Shown here: piece by piece, positions 27,154-35,554 of the stretch
Layout of the letters: each line of letters begins with the position of its first letter
How positions within the stretch are numbered: the stretch's first letter is position 1
Assembly (NCBI GenBank): GCA_944386055.1
Contig: CALWZP010000007.1
Location: 39,832 to 103,831, forward strand
Length of the DNA: 64,000 nt
Source of the DNA: an uncultured Oscillospiraceae bacterium
Lineage (GTDB): Bacteria; Bacillota; Clostridia; Oscillospirales; Oscillospiraceae
Reading direction: 5' to 3'
Program-made: the position numbers and the translations under genes
The notes under the pieces: model-generated
The model's input: only the letters and a program-made list of their open reading frames with translations
Databases searched by the model: none
What the model was told of the DNA's origin: nothing

Positions 27154-27203
27154 GGAACGCGGGCGTATCTGCGGGCGTAAGACCACAGATACGCCCGCGT
27201 TCC
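27154..27203 (-). terminator. Strong hairpin between aldo/keto reductase and amidohydrolase
   Basis: Perfect 18-bp inverted repeat (27154-27171 with 27186-27203) just after the reductase stop. No T-run follows, so it may be an RNA-stability or partial-termination element. Confidence 0.5.
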
Positions 27204-27251
27204 GAGAAGAGAGTGTGCGCAGGGGTGGAAAATGATAAGAGGGGAGAGGAC

Positions 27252-28139
27252 TCAGCCCATCTCCATATCGTCGAAGGTGTTGGGATCAGGCCCAAACCGG
27301 CGGTCGTAGTTCAGCGCGTCGATGCGGGCGAGCTCCTCCGGGGTGAGGGAGAAGTCAAAGATCTCCCGGTTCTGGCGGATGCGGCCGGGGTTGGCGGACT
27401 TGGGAATGGGGGAGATCTGGTTGTCGATGGCCCAGCGCAGGGCGATCTGGGCGGGGGTCTTCTGATATTTTTTCCCGATCTCCACCAGCACCTCGTCCTC
27501 GATCAGCGGCTTGAAGTCGCTGACAGGGTAGGGGACCAGGGGCTCACGGGGGCCGCCCAGGGGGAACCAGTTGATGACCCGGATGCCGTTGTCCTGACAG
27601 AAATTGCACAGGGGGCGCACGGTGAGATAGGGGTTGCACTCCAACTCATTGGTGTGAGGCTTGATCTCGCAGGTCTCAAACAGCTTGTTCAGGTGATGCT
27701 CCTGGAAGTTGGACACCCCGATGGCGCGGATCAGCCCCTCGTGGTACAGCTTTTCCATGGCGCGCCACGCCTCCTGGTACAAGCCCAGCATCGGCATGGG
27801 GAAGTGGATCATGTACAGGTCCAGATAGTCCAGACCCATGTTTTTCAGCGCCGCGTCAAAGGCCTTCAGAGTGTCCTCATAGGCGTGGCAGGCGTTGGGA
27901 AGCTTGGTGGCGATGAACAGCTCCTCCCGGGGGATGCCGCAGGTGCGCAGCACCTGCCCCACCTCCCCCTCGTTCTCATAGAACGGAGCGGTGTCAAAAA
28001 AGCGGTAACCGTTTTCCAAGGCGGACTCCATGGCGGTGTAGAACTCCGGACCGGTACCCAGCCCAGCCACACCAAAGCCCATCACGGGCATGGCCACCCC
28101 ATTGCTCAGGGTGATGTTGGGGATCAGCTGATTTTGCAT
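27252..28139 (-). CDS. Aldo/keto reductase
   Basis: A 295-residue AKR of the 2,5-diketogluconate reductase type. The catalytic tetrad is visible: Asp and Tyr in FFDTAPFYENE, Lys in FIATKLPN, and His in YMIHFP. The NADPH-binding IPKSANPGRIRQN segment is near the C terminus. It would reduce an aldehyde or ketone intermediate. ATG 28139 is preferred: AAAGGA lies eight bases upstream, while an ATG nine bases earlier overlaps it. It is the first minus-strand gene of the island and is transcribed divergently from the glycyl radical enzyme. Confidence 0.93.
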   Translation of the reverse strand: MQNQLIPNITLSNGVAMPVMGFGVAGLGTGPEFYTAMESALENGYRFFDTAPFYENEGEVGQVLRTCGIPREELFIATKLPNACHAYEDTLKAFDAALKNMGLDYLDLYMIHFPMPMLGLYQEAWRAMEKLYHEGLIRAIGVSNFQEHHLNKLFETCEIKPHTNELECNPYLTVRPLCNFCQDNGIRVINWFPLGGPREPLVPYPVSDFKPLIEDEVLVEIGKKYQKTPAQIALRWAIDNQISPIPKSANPGRIRQNREIFDFSLTPEELARIDALNYDRRFGPDPNTFDDMEMG

Positions 28140-28470
28140 ATGTCTCATCCTTTCTTCAAGACAGTTCCGTCTCCTCAGAAAAACCGCTCGAGAGAGAGCC
28201 AGCCCCATGCCTGTGACAGACAGGGGTCCCAGTGCCGGCCTTCCTCCTGCTGTCCCCCATGCTATCATAACCAGAAGAAAATACAATCCGGAATTTAATT
28301 ATGAAATCATAACTCACAAGTTAAGAATAGGGGAGATCATGGTTGGTTGACAGACCTCAACGCCATGTTGAGACACGAGCGGGCGGAACTGTGCTATCAT
28401 CAGAACAGAGAACAAGAAGCATGGGTCATCTCAGCCATCAGACCATGAATATGAAAAGGAGGCAGCAGAC
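28140..28470. promoter_or_regulatory. Divergent control region, reductase / glycyl radical enzyme
   Basis: No gene in 331 bases. Two short inverted repeats stand out as operator candidates: TTATGA/TCATAA (28299-28312, two-base spacer) and CTCAAC/GTTGAG (28356-28372, five-base spacer). TTGACA lies at 28347-28352 and TATCAT at 28395-28400, too far apart for one promoter; each may use a poor partner, as regulator-dependent promoters do. AAAAGGAGG precedes the GRE start. Confidence 0.5.
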
Positions 28471-31017
28471 ATGAGTACCGAGACCAAAACCCAGAAATCC
28501 ACCGCTCCCCTGCCCATCGAGCCCTATGACAAAGTGTGGGGCGTGGGTGTCAACGGAACAGAAAAGAATCCCTCTCCGTTCCCCCGGATCAACCGGCTGA
28601 TCCAGTTCCAGCGGGAGGGCAAGTTCCCCTACATGGGCACGGTGGACGCCCAGCGCGCCCTGATTGTGACGGAGGGGTACAAGAAGTACGCCGCCTATCC
28701 CCAGAACATCAAGTGGGCCATGATCCTGCGGGACATCTTCCAGAAGGTGGACATCCACATCTATCCCGACGAGCTGATCGCGGGGGAGATGGCGGCCCCC
28801 GCCAACGCCGCCCCGGTGTATCCCGAGTTCTCCTATGACTGGATCTGTCATGAGATCCGGGAGAAGCCCATGGACCAGCGGAAGAATGACAAGTACTACA
28901 TGACCGAGGAAACCAAGCAGCAGCTGCTGAGCATCGAGAAGGACTGGGAGAACCGCACGGTGTGGGATCTGGTGCACAACACCTTCACCGAGGAGGAGAA
29001 GCGCCTGTCCCATGTGGGCAAGAAGATCAACATCGCGGCGCTGTTTATCGAGGCCGGCGTGGGCCATGTGTGCATCAACTATGAAAAGCTGTTCCGCATC
29101 GGCTTCGGCGGCATCCGCAGGCAGGTGGAGGAGAAGCTGGCCCAGCTGGACCTGTCCCTGCCGGAGAACCTGGATAAGCAGGAGTTCTATCAGGCGGAGC
29201 TGATCACCTTGGAGGGCGTGGTGAGCTATATCACCCGCTTTGGCCAGCTGGCCGCGGAGATGGCCCGGGAGGAGACGGACGACCAGCGCCGCTGGGAGCT
29301 GGAGCGCATGTCCTCCAACCTGCTCCAGGTGGCCGAGGGCCCCGCGCGGGATTTCTGGGAGGCCATCCAGCTGTGGCAGATCGCCACCGACATGGTGTAT
29401 GTGGAGTCCAATGGGCACTCCGCCACCTACGGCCGCTTTGACGAGCTGTTCTGGCCCTTCTACAAAAAGGACCTGGCGGACGGCACCTTTACCCGGGAGT
29501 TCATGCAGGAGCTCATCGAGTGCTCCTACATCAAGATCGATCAGCTGCGCAAGCTGCGCAACGCCGACCAGATCTTCTTCGCCAGCGGCCAGAACATGGG
29601 CGGCACCGCCCTGGATGTGGGCGGCGTGGACAAATATGGCCGGGACATCACCAACGACCTGAGCTATATGGCCCTGGACGCCCACGCCCACACCCGCATC
29701 GCCAACCCCTGGATCGGCGTGCGTCTCCACGAGGGGAGCCCCCATGAGTTCAAGGTCAAGACCTTCAATGTCATCCTCATCGGCACCGGCGAGCCCAAGA
29801 TCTACAACGACAACGCCTGCATCCAGGCGGTGATGAACTTCGGCAAGACGCTCCAGGACGCCCGGGAGTATGTGGGCATCGGCTGCGTGGAACTGGCGGT
29901 TCCGGGGAAGATGTATGGCTGGCATGATGTGGCCTCCTTCAACCTGTCCCTGGCCCTGCACATGGCCATCAACCACGGCCGGTGCATCAACTGCAGCCAG
30001 GAGTGCCAGTTCTACAAGGACTGCGTGGGCGCGGGGAAGAGCCTGTCCATCGACACCGGCGGACTGGACACCTTCCAGAGCTTTGACGAGGTGCTGGAGT
30101 CCTATTCCAAGCAGCTGAAATTCCTGGAGGGCAATATGCTCTCCACCACCAACAAGATGATGCGCGGCCAGCAGCGGCTCAAGCCTCTGCCCTACCTCTC
30201 CCTGGTGGTGGACGACTGCATCGACAAGGGACTGGATGTGTCCCTGGGCGGCGCCCATTATAACAACGCCGCGCCCCAGGCGGTGGGCGTGGGCACCACC
30301 ATCGACAGCCTGGCGGCCATCAAGCAGCTGGTGTTCGAGGAAAAGCGGGTGGAGGGCCAGGAACTGCTCAACGCCCTGAAGGCCAACTGGGAGGGTTACG
30401 AGCCTCTGTATGCCCTGGTGAACAGCTCCCGGATGCACCAGTACGGCAACGACGACGACTATGCCGACGATCTGGGCCGCTTTGTCATCGACGAGTTCTG
30501 CAGCAATGTGGATCACAAGCCCACCCCGGCCAGAGGAGAGTATATGCCAGGCGTGTTCTCGGTGACCTGCAATGTGATGCACGGGGTGAACACCCCGGCC
30601 ACACCTGACGGGCGCAAGGCCTTCGAGCCGCTGTCCGACTGCCTGGGTCCCGTCCACACCGAGTGCTGCTCCCACGACCGCAGCGGCCCCACCGCCATCG
30701 CCAAGTCGGTGGCGAAGCTGGACCACAGCCGCTTCGGCAACGGGATGATCCTCAACTGGAAGTTCTCTCCCAGCGCCGTATCCGGCGATGTGGGCCGGGA
30801 GAACCTGATGAGCCTGATGGATGTGTATTTTGAGAACAACGGCATGGAGAGCCAGTTCTCCATCATCGGCCGGGACACCATGATCGACGCCCAGAAGCAC
30901 CCGGAGCAGTATCAGGACCTGCTGGTGCGCATCGCGGGCTACTCCGCCTACTTCGTCTCCCTGAGCAAGGAGGTGCAGGACGACCTGATCGGCCGCACCG
31001 AGCTGTCCTTCGACTGA
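28471..31017 (+). CDS. Glycyl radical enzyme, lyase/dehydratase type, substrate unknown
   Basis: An 848-residue glycyl radical enzyme. The radical site is G823 in VRIAGYSAYF; the thiyl radical Cys is C472 in GIGCVELAVPG, with the general-base candidate E474 that marks eliminases and lyases rather than pyruvate formate-lyase. The well-studied choline, glycerol and hydroxyproline enzymes as I recall them carry GCVEP, whereas this one has GCVEL, so it is probably a different subfamily. Residues 505-518 hold four Cys (C505, C508, C512, C518), an unusual cluster. It requires anaerobiosis and the activase at 20169. A VOC protein and a GldA-like dehydrogenase follow on the same strand. Confidence 0.95.
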   Translation: MSTETKTQKSTAPLPIEPYDKVWGVGVNGTEKNPSPFPRINRLIQFQREGKFPYMGTVDAQRALIVTEGYKKYAAYPQNIKWAMILRDIFQKVDIHIYPDELIAGEMAAPANAAPVYPEFSYDWICHEIREKPMDQRKNDKYYMTEETKQQLLSIEKDWENRTVWDLVHNTFTEEEKRLSHVGKKINIAALFIEAGVGHVCINYEKLFRIGFGGIRRQVEEKLAQLDLSLPENLDKQEFYQAELITLEGVVSYITRFGQLAAEMAREETDDQRRWELERMSSNLLQVAEGPARDFWEAIQLWQIATDMVYVESNGHSATYGRFDELFWPFYKKDLADGTFTREFMQELIECSYIKIDQLRKLRNADQIFFASGQNMGGTALDVGGVDKYGRDITNDLSYMALDAHAHTRIANPWIGVRLHEGSPHEFKVKTFNVILIGTGEPKIYNDNACIQAVMNFGKTLQDAREYVGIGCVELAVPGKMYGWHDVASFNLSLALHMAINHGRCINCSQECQFYKDCVGAGKSLSIDTGGLDTFQSFDEVLESYSKQLKFLEGNMLSTTNKMMRGQQRLKPLPYLSLVVDDCIDKGLDVSLGGAHYNNAAPQAVGVGTTIDSLAAIKQLVFEEKRVEGQELLNALKANWEGYEPLYALVNSSRMHQYGNDDDYADDLGRFVIDEFCSNVDHKPTPARGEYMPGVFSVTCNVMHGVNTPATPDGRKAFEPLSDCLGPVHTECCSHDRSGPTAIAKSVAKLDHSRFGNGMILNWKFSPSAVSGDVGRENLMSLMDVYFENNGMESQFSIIGRDTMIDAQKHPEQYQDLLVRIAGYSAYFVSLSKEVQDDLIGRTELSFD

Positions 31018-31084
31018 GGATGGTCCCCGCTGGGAAAGTCCCCCTTCCATTTTGGGAGAAGATCCGATAGAATAAAGACAACAA

Positions 31085-31119
31085 AGAGCGGCCGGCACCC
31101 ATTCGCTGCCGGCCGCTCT
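31085..31119 (+). terminator. Hairpin between the GRE and VOC genes
   Basis: Thirteen-bp stem (31085-31097 with 31107-31119), nine-base loop, without a T-run. It may lower expression of the downstream genes relative to the GRE or stabilise the GRE messenger. Confidence 0.45.
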
Positions 31120-31142
31120 GTCACAACAGAGGAGGAATAACC

Positions 31143-31553
31143 ATGGAAATCCCCGCGTTTTGGGTCCGCCATGTGGCCATCAGTGTGGCGGATCTGGAGG
31201 AGACCATCGCCTGGTACCGGGACTGCCTGGGCTTTGTCCTGATCGGGCGCGAGTATGTGCCGCCGGTGGAAGCTGAGGTGGCAACCATGGCCCGGGACGG
31301 CGTGGAGCTGGAGATCTTCTGCCACCCGGGTTCCAGCCCTATGACCGAGGAGCGTAAAGATCCCGACCGGGATCCGCATACCCAGGGAGTGAAGCACTTC
31401 TGCCTGGGGACCGACCATCTGGAGGAGCTGGTGGCCGGCCTGCGGGAGAAGGGCGTGGAGATCGTGGTGGGACCGGTGCGGATGGGCAGCAATACCCTGT
31501 ACTACATCCATGACAACAGCGGTAATCCCATCGAACTGATGCAGCGAGACTGA
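31143..31553 (+). CDS. VOC-superfamily (glyoxalase/dioxygenase fold) protein
   Basis: A 136-residue vicinal-oxygen-chelate protein made of two beta-alpha-beta3 units. The first starts at FWVRHVAISVADLEETIAWYRDCLGF, and the second at VKHFCLGTDHLEELVAGL, ending YYIHDNSGNPIELMQ, where His and Glu are the usual metal ligands. Relatives include lactoylglutathione lyase, methylmalonyl-CoA epimerase and fosfomycin-resistance proteins; the exact reaction cannot be read. In this position it may isomerise or detoxify an oxo intermediate released by the radical enzyme. AGGAGG seven bases before ATG 31143 supports the start. Confidence 0.88.
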   Translation: MEIPAFWVRHVAISVADLEETIAWYRDCLGFVLIGREYVPPVEAEVATMARDGVELEIFCHPGSSPMTEERKDPDRDPHTQGVKHFCLGTDHLEELVAGLREKGVEIVVGPVRMGSNTLYYIHDNSGNPIELMQRD

Positions 31554-31567
31554 AGGAGGGAACACAG

Positions 31568-32665
31568 ATGATCCGCATACAAGGCCCCCGGGCCTATGTG
31601 CAGGGGCCGGGCATCTTGAAGAAACTGGGCAGCCTGGTGCAGCCCCTGGGCAGTCATTTTCTGGTGGTGACGGGACACACCGGGATGACCCGCTACCGCG
31701 CCGCGGTGGAAGAGGGGTTCCGTGAGGCCGGGGCGGCGGTGGAGTTTGTCCGCTTCGGCGGGGAGAGCACCGCGGCAGAGGCAGACCGGGTGACCGCGCT
31801 GGCCCGGGAGGCGGGATGCGACGGCGTCATCGGCCTGGGGGGCGGCAAGGTCATTGACACCGGAAAGCTCACCGCCCACCGTCTGGGCTGCGCCATGGTG
31901 GTGGTACCCACCCTGGCCTCCTCTGACGCGCCCTGCAGCTCGCTGTCCATTGTCTATGACGAAAAGGGAGCGGTGAGCGAGGTGGTGCTGCTGGGGCGCA
32001 ACCCCGACCTGGTGGCGGTGGACAGCGAGGTGATCGCCCAGGCGCCGGCCCGGATGCTGGCCTGCGGCATGGGAGACGCCCTGGCCACCTATTATGAGGC
32101 GCGGGTGTGCCATGAAAACGGCTTCCCCAACGCCATCGGGACCCAGATCCCCGTCACAGGCATCGGGCTGGCCCGGCTGTGCCGGGACACCCTGTACGCC
32201 GACGGTCTGGACGCCATGGAGGCGGTGCGGGCGCAGAAGGTCACCCCGGCGCTGGAGCGGGTGATCGAGGCCAACACCTATCTCAGCGCCGTGGGCTTCG
32301 AGTGCGGAGGGCTGTCCTGTGCCCACGCCCTCCAGGACGCCCTGTCCGAGCTGGAGGACTGCCACGGCTGCTACCACGGGGAGAAGGTGGCCTTCGGGAC
32401 ACTGTGCCTGCTGGCGGCGGAGGGCCGCCCGGAGGAGGAGCAGCGTCAGGCCATGGACTTCTGTGCCCAGGCGGGACTGCCCGTCACCCTGGCCCAGCTG
32501 GGGCTGACCGAGGGGGTGGAGGAGAAGCTGCGCTCCATCCAGCACCTGTTTTGTCCCCCGGATGACATCGCACACTCCGCTCCGCCGGGAGTGGACGGCG
32601 GGAAGCTGCTCTCGGCCATCTATCAGGTGGACCGCCGGGGCAGGGAGACTTTGGAAAAGATGTGA
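31568..32665 (+). CDS. gldA: Glycerol dehydrogenase-like enzyme
   Basis: A 365-residue Zn/Fe-dependent dehydrogenase of the GldA branch. The NAD-binding GLGGGKVIDTGKL motif is near residue 93 and VVPTLASSDAPCSSLSIVY near 115, close to the GldA pattern (P-T-x-A-S-x-D-A-P). Metal ligands are Asp in GMGDALATYYEAR and His in SCAHALQDAL and YHGEKVAFG. GldA oxidises glycerol to dihydroxyacetone and also handles 1,2-propanediol and similar diols, so the radical enzyme's substrate or product may be a vicinal diol or hydroxyketone. GGAGGG precedes ATG 31568, 15 bases after the VOC stop. Confidence 0.88.
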   Translation: MIRIQGPRAYVQGPGILKKLGSLVQPLGSHFLVVTGHTGMTRYRAAVEEGFREAGAAVEFVRFGGESTAAEADRVTALAREAGCDGVIGLGGGKVIDTGKLTAHRLGCAMVVVPTLASSDAPCSSLSIVYDEKGAVSEVVLLGRNPDLVAVDSEVIAQAPARMLACGMGDALATYYEARVCHENGFPNAIGTQIPVTGIGLARLCRDTLYADGLDAMEAVRAQKVTPALERVIEANTYLSAVGFECGGLSCAHALQDALSELEDCHGCYHGEKVAFGTLCLLAAEGRPEEEQRQAMDFCAQAGLPVTLAQLGLTEGVEEKLRSIQHLFCPPDDIAHSAPPGVDGGKLLSAIYQVDRRGRETLEKM

Positions 32666-32672
32666 ATACGAC

Positions 32673-32708
32673 AAGGGGGACCGGCCCAGCCAGGGCCGGT
32701 CCCCCTTT
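32673..32708. terminator. Bidirectional terminator closing the catabolic island
   Basis: Fifteen-bp stem (32673-32687 with 32693-32707), five-base loop, between convergent gldA and the WG-repeat gene. The plus strand ends in TTTGTTGTG. Confidence 0.65.
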
Positions 32709-32718
32709 GTTGTGTGTA

Positions 32719-34320
32719 TCAGTCCAGGCTCTCTCCAAAAGAGGACAGGCGCAGCACCCAATTCCCCTCCAGGTCCCGCAGGCCGGCGCTGAAGGAGTCG
32801 GAGGCCTGGAGCAGATCGCCGTACCGCTCGGGAATGGCGGTGGAGGTGAACAGCGGTTCTCCCTCCCGGGAGAGGACGATGTAGCGCTCCCCCTCCATTG
32901 CCACCGCCAGGGCGGGGGCGTCGGGCTCCAGGGGGTCCTTCAGGAGATAGAGGGAGCTGCACCGGTCGGAGCAGTACAGCAGCTGGCCGCTTAGGTCCAT
33001 CATGGCGTAGGACCAGCTCTGGCCCGCCTCGTCATAGCGGTACAGGGTGAGCAGGTCCCCGTTTAGGCCCAGCGGCTCATAGTCGGTGGACAGCCGGACC
33101 TCCCGGTCGGGGAAGAGGAGCACCAGCTCCCCGCCGGTGCTGTAGCAGAGGCAGCCGTCGATGGAACAGGTGACCTGGGCGCCGTCCAGCTCCTGGGGGG
33201 TCTGGCGGCCGTTCTCATCCAGCCAGTACGCCGCCCCCTCCAGAGGGGTGACGGAGAGGTAGCCTCCGGTGCGGTATGCGCCCTCACAAAGACCCAGGTC
33301 CCGCACCGTCCGTCCGGCGGTGTCCAGCAGCAGGCAGCGGTCCCCGTCCCACACGATGGCCTGCCCGCCGGTGAAGCTGTCCGCCGCAGTATAGGCGGGG
33401 GTGATGGCCCACTCGCCCCGGGGGTCCAGATAGCCCCAAAGACCGCTCTCCCCATCCCGGGCGGCGGCCAGCCCCTCCGAGAAGGGGGAGACCTGGGTCA
33501 CATCGGGCAGCTCCGTCCATGTCCCGGCGGACAGGTCGTACAGCTCCGCCCCGACGAAGCTGTAATTCTCGTCGTACCGCTGCCGGACGACGATGCCGTC
33601 GCTCACCGACAGGCCCATCATCAGGTCGTAGCCACAGCCGGCCAGGTCCCAATAGTCGGAAAATTCCTCCCGCTCCGCCGGGATGGACAGCAGCTCCTTC
33701 CCCTCCGGGCTGAGCAGGACGGCGCAGCGGTCCTCCAAATCGAAGAGGAGCAGGCCGTCCTCCCCGCCGGCCAGCCCCATCCCCTCGGAGGGGCCCAGGT
33801 AGTCAAAGCCGGTGCACCAGCTGCCGTCCAGCGCAGCCACGGCGCAGCGGGCGTTCTCCTCTCCGGGGAGGATCTCCCCGCTGGAGATGACCCAGCAGGG
33901 GAGATACTCCACCTGGCCGGTGGAGGGGAGATAGGCGGTGAATTGGTAGATGGAGCTGAACACCGGATCGGTGACCACCCGTCCGGTGCGGTCGGCAAAG
34001 CCGTAGGACTGGTGGGTGTACAGGGTCCCGTCGTCGTCCCAGCTGAGCTGATAGGTGGACCGGGGGACGGCATAGGGCACCAGGGTGCCGTAGTCCTCCC
34101 GGGGGATGAGGCGGTCGGTGTACTCCTCATACCACCGCTCCTCCACCGCCTCGAAGGGCTGGTAGGGGGTGAGCTGGGACCAGTCGGTGTGTACCAGCGG
34201 CCCGCTCTCCACGGCGGAGGTGGGGGATGGGGAACCGGTGGGGGAGGGCGGAGCGGGGGTGCAGCCCGCCAGCAGGAGCAGTCCCGCCGCCATCGCCGCC
34301 AGGGCAGCCCGGGCCCTCAT
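32719..34320 (-). CDS. WG-repeat lipoprotein
   Basis: A 533-residue secreted lipoprotein. A short signal peptide ends in the lipobox LLAGC near residue 20, followed by a Pro/Ser/Thr linker. The body contains several WG-type units (for example YGFADRTGRVVTDPVF, GLWGYLDPRGEWAITPAY and MMDLSGQLLYC), which usually fold into beta-propeller-like or solenoid binding modules on the cell surface. ATG 34320 overlaps the stop of the PstS-like gene (ATGA), so the two proteins are coupled and may form a surface complex. No ligand can be assigned. Confidence 0.85.
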   Translation of the reverse strand: MRARAALAAMAAGLLLLAGCTPAPPSPTGSPSPTSAVESGPLVHTDWSQLTPYQPFEAVEERWYEEYTDRLIPREDYGTLVPYAVPRSTYQLSWDDDGTLYTHQSYGFADRTGRVVTDPVFSSIYQFTAYLPSTGQVEYLPCWVISSGEILPGEENARCAVAALDGSWCTGFDYLGPSEGMGLAGGEDGLLLFDLEDRCAVLLSPEGKELLSIPAEREEFSDYWDLAGCGYDLMMGLSVSDGIVVRQRYDENYSFVGAELYDLSAGTWTELPDVTQVSPFSEGLAAARDGESGLWGYLDPRGEWAITPAYTAADSFTGGQAIVWDGDRCLLLDTAGRTVRDLGLCEGAYRTGGYLSVTPLEGAAYWLDENGRQTPQELDGAQVTCSIDGCLCYSTGGELVLLFPDREVRLSTDYEPLGLNGDLLTLYRYDEAGQSWSYAMMDLSGQLLYCSDRCSSLYLLKDPLEPDAPALAVAMEGERYIVLSREGEPLFTSTAIPERYGDLLQASDSFSAGLRDLEGNWVLRLSSFGESLD

Positions 34321-35267
34321 GGCTCTGCCTCCAGCACGGAGACATAGCCCTCGTGGGCCACCAGGGACTGCCCCTCCGCCCCCAGCAGCCAGTGGAAGAG
34401 GATATCCGTGGGGGAGCCCTCCTCCTGCTGGGCGGACATGACCACATAGTAGGGGTTGAGGAAGGGGTACTCCCCGGAGCGGATGGTGTCCGCGCCCGGG
34501 GCCACCCCGTCCACCGAGAGCACCTTCAGTCCCTGGGCCATGTTCATGTCGTTGGCGTAGTAGTAGACGGTGTAGCCGATGGCGCCGGTGTCGTCGTCAT
34601 AGCCCCGCACCGCGTCCACCAGCCCCTCCATGCTCAGCACGATCTGCTCGGTGGGGGGCTCCATCATGGGGGTATCCCCCATCACCAGCTTGAGCATCAG
34701 GGTCTGGCTGCCCGCCTCGGCGTTGCGCTGAAAGGGGGTGATGGGCACATCGTCCCCCCCTACCTGGCTCCAGTTGGTGATCTCTCCGGCGTAGATCTGC
34801 CGGATCTGCTCCGCGGTGAGGGAGTCCACCGGGTTATCCTCGTTCACCACGAAGACCAGCGCGTCGGTGGCGAAGGGCTCCATCACCCACTCAAAGCCCG
34901 CCTCCTCCTTCTCGTCATAGACGCTCTGGGCGGGCTCCGCGGCCAGCAGCAGGTCGGATTCCCCCTCCATCAGGGCGCGGTAGGAGGCGGTGGTGCGGGA
35001 GAAGGAGGTCAGGTCGGCCACCTCCTCCCGGCTCTCCCCCAGCAGGACGCTGGCTACCGCCTGGGCCAGAGGCACGGCGGAGGTGGAGCCGTTGAGCCGG
35101 GGGAAGTTGTCCCGGGTGAAGACAAAGGGCTCTCCGGTCCCCTGAGGGGCCAGAGTGTGGGTGCCGGAAGGGGCGGGGGAGACGGTCTCCTCCGTCTGGG
35201 CGGCGGGGACGCAGGCGGCCAGCAGGAGCATCAGGACCGCCAGAAGCGCGGCAAGAGCGTGTTTCAT
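34317..35267 (-). CDS. PstS-like phosphate/anion-binding lipoprotein
   Basis: A 316-residue solute-binding lipoprotein. The signal peptide ends in LLAAC near residue 21. It shows the PstS family layout: FPRLNGSTSAVPLAQA (anion-binding loop with Ser/Thr), DALVFVVNEDNPV near residue 155, and QIRQIYAGEITNWSQVGG, the diagnostic segment of the PBP-like phosphate family, with a GSQT loop later. The permease genes pstC, pstA and pstB are not nearby, and the partner downstream is a WG-repeat protein, so it may be a sensor or surface scaffold rather than a transporter part. The start is ATG 35267, eight bases after AGGAGG; the longer frame upstream lacks a ribosome site. Confidence 0.85.
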   Translation of the reverse strand: MKHALAALLAVLMLLLAACVPAAQTEETVSPAPSGTHTLAPQGTGEPFVFTRDNFPRLNGSTSAVPLAQAVASVLLGESREEVADLTSFSRTTASYRALMEGESDLLLAAEPAQSVYDEKEEAGFEWVMEPFATDALVFVVNEDNPVDSLTAEQIRQIYAGEITNWSQVGGDDVPITPFQRNAEAGSQTLMLKLVMGDTPMMEPPTEQIVLSMEGLVDAVRGYDDDTGAIGYTVYYYANDMNMAQGLKVLSVDGVAPGADTIRSGEYPFLNPYYVVMSAQQEEGSPTDILFHWLLGAEGQSLVAHEGYVSVLEAEP

Positions 35268-35481
35268 GAAAAAAACCTCCTGACATGGGACGAAGCGGCG
35301 GGGCCGCATTGGCACAAGGTTCGTGTTCAGTATAGTCCGGAGATGGGGGGAAATCGCCTCTTTCCCGGCAACAAAGGGTGACAGAGCGGTAATAAAGAGG
35401 AAGAAGCGGTTACAAAATCGTAGAAAGTGATGAAAATGCGGAAAAGGGCCGTTTCCCATGGCACGAGGGCCGTCTCCATGC

Positions 35482-35487
35482 TATAAT
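35482..35487 (+). promoter_or_regulatory. -10 element of the 35555 gene
   Basis: Perfect TATAAT at 35482-35487 with a poor -35; a hairpin GGGAGGG/CCCTCCC (about 35500-35520) follows in the leader. Confidence 0.4.
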
Positions 35488-35554
35488 AAAAAAGTAGATG
35501 GGAGGGGCTGTGCCCTCCCGAAAACAGGGAGGATCTGTAAGGGAGGAGAGAGGA

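Noticed and set aside
28471..31017. Choline trimethylamine-lyase or pyruvate formate-lyase identity
   Set aside because: GCVEL active site, no microcompartment or aldehyde dehydrogenase genes, and no adjacent Cys pair of pyruvate formate-lyase.
34317..35267. Start of a pst phosphate transport operon
   Set aside because: No permease or ATPase genes follow; the next gene is a WG-repeat lipoprotein.
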